A DNA stretch of 64,000 nucleotides from Nitrosomonadales bacterium (GTDB lineage Bacteria; Pseudomonadota; Gammaproteobacteria; Burkholderiales; Gallionellaceae). Location of the stretch: contig JACRNY010000001.1 in NCBI GenBank assembly GCA_016214695.1, forward strand, positions 558,001 through 622,000, in the 5' to 3' direction. A program made the position numbers and the translations under genes. Numbering within the stretch: position 1 is the first letter of the stretch; each line of letters starts with the position of its first letter. The notes under the pieces were generated by a model. That model searched no databases. It was not told the origin of the DNA and worked only from the letters and a program-made list of their open reading frames with translations. Below, in pieces: positions 61,088-64,000 of the stretch.

Positions 61088-62020
61088 CTATGCGTCCTTA
61101 AATGGTGGCGTCGGCGAAATCGAATTAGCAACCTCGATTGCGCGCGCAGGCTTGATCGGACCTGCGGGATATGCGTCGAGAACTATGGATGGCAATAGCC
61201 GTTGAATAATATCTGAGTAAGTAAAGCCATAGGGGCGCTTGCCCCCCGCACCGGTGGCTGAGACTAATGCCAGAATATCCGCCCGTCCAAAGCCAATCGG
61301 GCTTAAGCGACGGGACAGAACTTCTTCGCGCTGGATGTCATTGGGACGTTCGAAAAATAGAATGTCGGCAGCACGACGTCGCACGGCAGGATCCAGCGCC
61401 GATAGGCGATTGGTGCACATCACCACGGCCGCAGGGAGTTTTCCGCTGGCAAGCCGGTCAATACCGCGAATGAATGCATTTACGCCTGCACGATCTTCAT
61501 GGTGCATTTGATCCGACTCGCGCGACTGTGCCAGCGCATCGGCTTCATCAACTAGCAAAATTACACCGCCACGTGCTACACCATTAGATGACTTGAACTT
61601 GATAGCTTCGTTATAGGTATGTTCGAAAGCGGCCGTGACAAGTTGAGTCATTTCGCCAACCCGTCCTTGTCCTCGAGAAGACAAACTCAGCGGTAACAGA
61701 GTGATGTCAATCTTCTCCTGTCGTGCCACCTGATCTCCTATCGTCTCGGCTAGTTCGGTTTTTCCAGAACCCACGTCACCTGAGAGCACAACCAAGGGTG
61801 GGCGTCGCAATACAGCTTCTAAGAGATGACCACCATCGGCATGGTGCTGTCCCAACCACTTTTGCAAACCCGCCGGATTGATTAGCACGCTTAATACATT
61901 GGACAGTCGTTTGATCTTGTCATCCATGCCGACTAACCGGGCAAGACGATCACGTGCATCGGGATCGGGTAACGTTACTGAACGCTCAAACAGCCCTTGT
62001 GGTTTTGTCTGCTGACTCAT
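61088..62020 (-). CDS. cap6: CBASS Cap6: TRIP13/Pch2-like AAA+ ATPase
   Basis: A 310-aa AAA+ ATPase. Walker A GDVGSGKT at residues 81-88, Walker B VILLVDEA at 153-160, sensor region VMCTNRLSALDPAVRRRA. In type III CBASS this protein remodels the HORMA protein to turn the system off. The ATG overlaps the Cap7 stop (4 bases). Length normal for the family. Confidence 0.9.
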   Translation of the reverse strand: MSQQTKPQGLFERSVTLPDPDARDRLARLVGMDDKIKRLSNVLSVLINPAGLQKWLGQHHADGGHLLEAVLRRPPLVVLSGDVGSGKTELAETIGDQVARQEKIDITLLPLSLSSRGQGRVGEMTQLVTAAFEHTYNEAIKFKSSNGVARGGVILLVDEADALAQSRESDQMHHEDRAGVNAFIRGIDRLASGKLPAAVVMCTNRLSALDPAVRRRAADILFFERPNDIQREEVLSRRLSPIGFGRADILALVSATGAGGKRPYGFTYSDIIQRLLPSIVLDAYPAGPIKPARAIEVANSISPTPPFKDA

Positions 62021-62535
62021 AAAAAGCTCCTAACACTGGCGCGACCGAGCGAACGACCGCCAGATGAATAAGTTTTGTCGTCGACGAAGTATCCACCTTC
62101 GACTTGCGGCTCATCTGCACCTGTGCGCTGGATCGGCAATTGTTGTTTAATTGTTTCACGCTCTGATGCCGAGAGTTCAAGCCATGCGGTGGTATAGGTT
62201 AAGTAACTGTAGAACGAAGCCCCAGCGATGTTTGCGCCTGGTAGAACGCGTCCAGGATCGTCGTCATTTTCGCTATTAGCGAGTTCTTTGGCGGTATAAC
62301 GCAACGTCGGTACAATCCAGTTGCCATTGCGCCTAAAACCATAGGTCACGCTTTCAAGATAGCCTTGTCGTAGCAGTTCAGTAGCCTCGCCTTCGTATTG
62401 TTCGATTTGCGCATCCGACAGCGCGCCGTACAGTCTCTGTATTCGCTTTAGGTCGGTAGCGACCTTAGCTGCCAAATGCCGAGCATGGGTCAAAGTGAAG
62501 GTCTTAGTTTCAGTGGTAGTGAAGCTGTAGCTCAT
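62017..62535 (-). CDS. cap7: CBASS Cap7: bacterial HORMA-domain protein
   Basis: A 172-aa protein with the bacterial HORMA pattern (TKTFTLTHARHLAAKVATDL at residues 11-30, then RQGYLESVTYGFRRNGNWIVPTLRY). The C-terminal safety-belt part (about 120-172) includes QVEGGYFVDDKTYSSGGRSLG. HORMA proteins activate the CD-NTase after sensing a phage peptide, and are reset by Cap6. Five bases separate it from the CD-NTase stop. Confidence 0.85.
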   Translation of the reverse strand: MSYSFTTTETKTFTLTHARHLAAKVATDLKRIQRLYGALSDAQIEQYEGEATELLRQGYLESVTYGFRRNGNWIVPTLRYTAKELANSENDDDPGRVLPGANIAGASFYSYLTYTTAWLELSASERETIKQQLPIQRTGADEPQVEGGYFVDDKTYSSGGRSLGRASVRSFL

Positions 62536-62540
62536 GATCT

Positions 62541-63506
62541 TTATCCTTGAAATGCCGAACCGAATACTTTTTGCCAGTAGTACACCGTTAATTCCTTGGT
62601 TGGTGCGGCAAGTGCTGAGTCGATAGCTTCACCTGCGTCCAGCGCAGCTTCAACAATAATATCTGCGTTGTTGGCGGTATAGAGGCTGGCCACATTGTTT
62701 GTGGAATTGATTGGGTCGATGATCTGCACTGGATGGTCAAACTCATCCACTTCCGACGCTTCGTAGTGATCATCAAAAACTATGCGTTCGCGCATATTGC
62801 TCTGTGCCACATACGTGAAGAAAGCTTGTAGTGCCTCCGGATAGTCGGAGAAATTCACGCCGTTATCACATAGTTTTGCGAGAATCATTTCGATCATAAA
62901 TGATTTGAAGCGGAAGTCTTCGCGCTCCTGCTTTATGCGACGTGCCCAGAATTTCACCAGTCGCACAACTTGGGCAAAGTGTGTCTGTTGTGATTGTTTA
63001 CGCTTGCGTGCAAATTCTAAATGCAGTGGGATGCTGGTTTCCAGCAATGACCCATCGTCTTGGCTAACCAAGTTACCGCGCCAATCGGGAAGACCTGCGT
63101 ATAAAACGGGTACCACGTCCACATCTAAGCCGGAGCCACGGAATGAAACCGTGACAGAATATGTCTGCGGTTTCACTTGATCTGGAGAGAAATTTGGAAA
63201 GGCTCCGCGCAGCCGAGTTGCAATATAGTCAAGAAGCGCACGAACATCTTTAGGCGCATCGGGGCCGCTGATATAAACAGCCATGTCGATATCGTTAATT
63301 GACCGAAGGGCAGTCCCCTTGGCGAGGCTGCCCGACAACTGCATCCGCTTTAGAGAAAAGTCTGGATGATCCTCTAGATAACCTTCGAGTTTTTCTCTCA
63401 GGCGTTGAGCTTGGGCGCGATATTCATCGGCTTTGGCCTTCGGAAGATTAACCTTCTCCTCGGCAAATCGGACAAGGTCTCGATGGTCTATATGTAATCT
63501 TGACAT
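62541..63506 (-). CDS. CBASS CD-NTase (cGAS/DncV-like nucleotidyltransferase)
   Basis: A 321-aa nucleotidyltransferase. Pol-beta-like active site: GSLAKGT at residues 59-65, D72/D74 in NDIDMAVYI and third acidic residue D130 in GLDVDVVPV. These are typical of CdnC/CdnD enzymes that pair with HORMA and TRIP13 proteins and make cyclic tri- or dinucleotides. The ATG at 63504-63506 is used; a GTG directly before it is possible. First gene of the operon, divergent from the XRE gene. Confidence 0.9.
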   Translation of the reverse strand: MSRLHIDHRDLVRFAEEKVNLPKAKADEYRAQAQRLREKLEGYLEDHPDFSLKRMQLSGSLAKGTALRSINDIDMAVYISGPDAPKDVRALLDYIATRLRGAFPNFSPDQVKPQTYSVTVSFRGSGLDVDVVPVLYAGLPDWRGNLVSQDDGSLLETSIPLHLEFARKRKQSQQTHFAQVVRLVKFWARRIKQEREDFRFKSFMIEMILAKLCDNGVNFSDYPEALQAFFTYVAQSNMRERIVFDDHYEASEVDEFDHPVQIIDPINSTNNVASLYTANNADIIVEAALDAGEAIDSALAAPTKELTVYYWQKVFGSAFQG

Positions 63507-63593
63507 CACAGCTTCCTTTCTATAAGCAGTTGTTTTAGTGGGCTGAGCGATCCATGTCGAACAAGTCAGCGTATCAACAAGCCATAATTAAAA

Positions 63594-63660
63594 GTTCGGA
63601 ATAGCGAACAATGATGGATGCTACGCCTAATCTTGTGAATGTCAATTAAAAAGTTCGGTA
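63594..63660. promoter_or_regulatory. Putative operator region between CBASS and the XRE gene
   Basis: GTTCG/CGAAC (63594-63609, 6-base spacer) is an inverted repeat. The word AAAAGTTCGG recurs at 63649-63658. A symmetrical site plus a repeated half between divergent genes suggests XRE-controlled promoters for both sides. The bases from 63507 to 63593 show nothing else. Confidence 0.5.
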
Positions 63661-63706
63661 TCGTGGTACTATTCCAATATCGCATTGCTAGAAAGGAAAC
63701 ACGACA

Positions 63707-64000
63707 ATGGCGACCCGTCTTGGCGAAAAGCTACGCGAACTACGTAAGGAGCGGCAGTTGACGCTTGAAAAATTGGCTGATCTTGCTGATATGAGCAAGA
63801 GCTATTTGTGGGAACTCGAGAACCGCGAGTCTCAACGGCCATCTGCAGAAAAACTCACCGCGTTGGCTGATGTACTGGGTGTTACCACCGCCTACTTCAT
63901 CGAAGAAGATGTGCGTGCTCCAGAAGAGCGGCATTTGGATGATGCATTTTTTCGGGGCTATCAAAAGCTTGAACCAGATGCAAAAGAGCAGCTTCGAAAA
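63707..64000 (+). CDS. XRE-family regulator, 3' end outside window
   Basis: At least 98 aa. N-terminal helix-turn-helix at residues 8-60 (LRELRKERQLTLEKLADLA, then MSKSYLWELENRE), then DAFFRGYQKLEPDAKEQLRK. This C-terminal pattern is typical of XRE proteins encoded directly before an ImmA/IrrE-type metallopeptidase gene, but that gene would lie beyond the window. It is divergent from the CD-NTase; a CapH-like repressor role for the CBASS operon is plausible but unproven. GAAAGGAAAC precedes the ATG. Confidence 0.8.
   Translation, partial: MATRLGEKLRELRKERQLTLEKLADLADMSKSYLWELENRESQRPSAEKLTALADVLGVTTAYFIEEDVRAPEERHLDDAFFRGYQKLEPDAKEQLRK

Overview
The window looks like the chromosome of a betaproteobacterium, probably of the Nitrosomonadales/Gallionellaceae type. 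This is inferred from the housekeeping gene content and order (dapA-bamC-MBL hydrolase, feoAB, a lexA with AGAAC-N4-GTTCT operators, roxA, rlmD) and from many short, tightly packed, translationally coupled genes. The species cannot be fixed from the sequence alone.

Layout. (1) Bases 1-15.8 kb are ordinary backbone: bcp (cut by the window edge), roxA, a small lipoprotein, an MBL hydrolase, bamC, dapA, the feoAB ferrous iron importer, a YfaZ-like porin, tRNA-Ser(UGA), a Bax-inhibitor-1 protein, a HopJ-type protein, a rhodanese, rlmD, a PolB-like 3'-5' exonuclease, lexA, a DUF3617 protein, a D,D-carboxypeptidase and a TPR membrane protein. (2) 15.8-17.1 kb is a small accessory strip with an IS21-like end remnant and a HigBA-type toxin-antitoxin pair. 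(3) About 17.1-58.6 kb behaves as one Tn7-like transposon of about 41 kb. The left end carries three iterated putative TnsB sites and an xre-tniQ operon. The right end carries tnsA-tnsB-tnsC-tnsD reading inward. In between lies a heavy-metal cargo encoded almost wholly on the minus strand: a Cd/Zn/Pb P1B-ATPase, a CzcC/CzcA pair without its adaptor, a Cu(I) P1B-ATPase, an MFS exporter, the CopA multicopper oxidase and CopB, periplasmic and membrane YHS/DUF2933/ICMT/DUF5676/DUF2231/DUF411 proteins, and a complete cusCBA-cusF system. (4) 58.6-64 kb holds an unknown 278-aa gene and a type III CBASS anti-phage operon (CD-NTase, HORMA Cap7, TRIP13-like Cap6, Cap4 nuclease-SAVED effector), with a divergent XRE regulator running off the window.

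Working together: TnsA (E64/D136/K157) and TnsB (D336, D424, E459) would cut and join the element, TnsC (AAA+) would license targets, and two separate TniQ-family selectors (572 aa next to tnsC, 461 aa at the far end with its own repressor) suggest two targeting routes. No TnsE and no CRISPR genes were found. The cargo would detoxify Cu/Ag and Cd/Zn/Pb by cytoplasmic P-type export, RND efflux across the envelope and periplasmic copper oxidation. No metal-responsive regulator is encoded within the cargo.

The most unusual items are: a compact promoter-to-terminator unit without an ORF just outside tnsA (candidate small RNA); the two-TniQ architecture with iterated left-end sites; a repeat-derived in-frame insertion inside cusA; an RND pump lacking its adaptor; an orphan Xre/MbcA-type antitoxin; a 28-bp inverted-repeat element carrying an integrase remnant; and several broken genes. 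All family calls come from reading motifs by eye; no database search was run.
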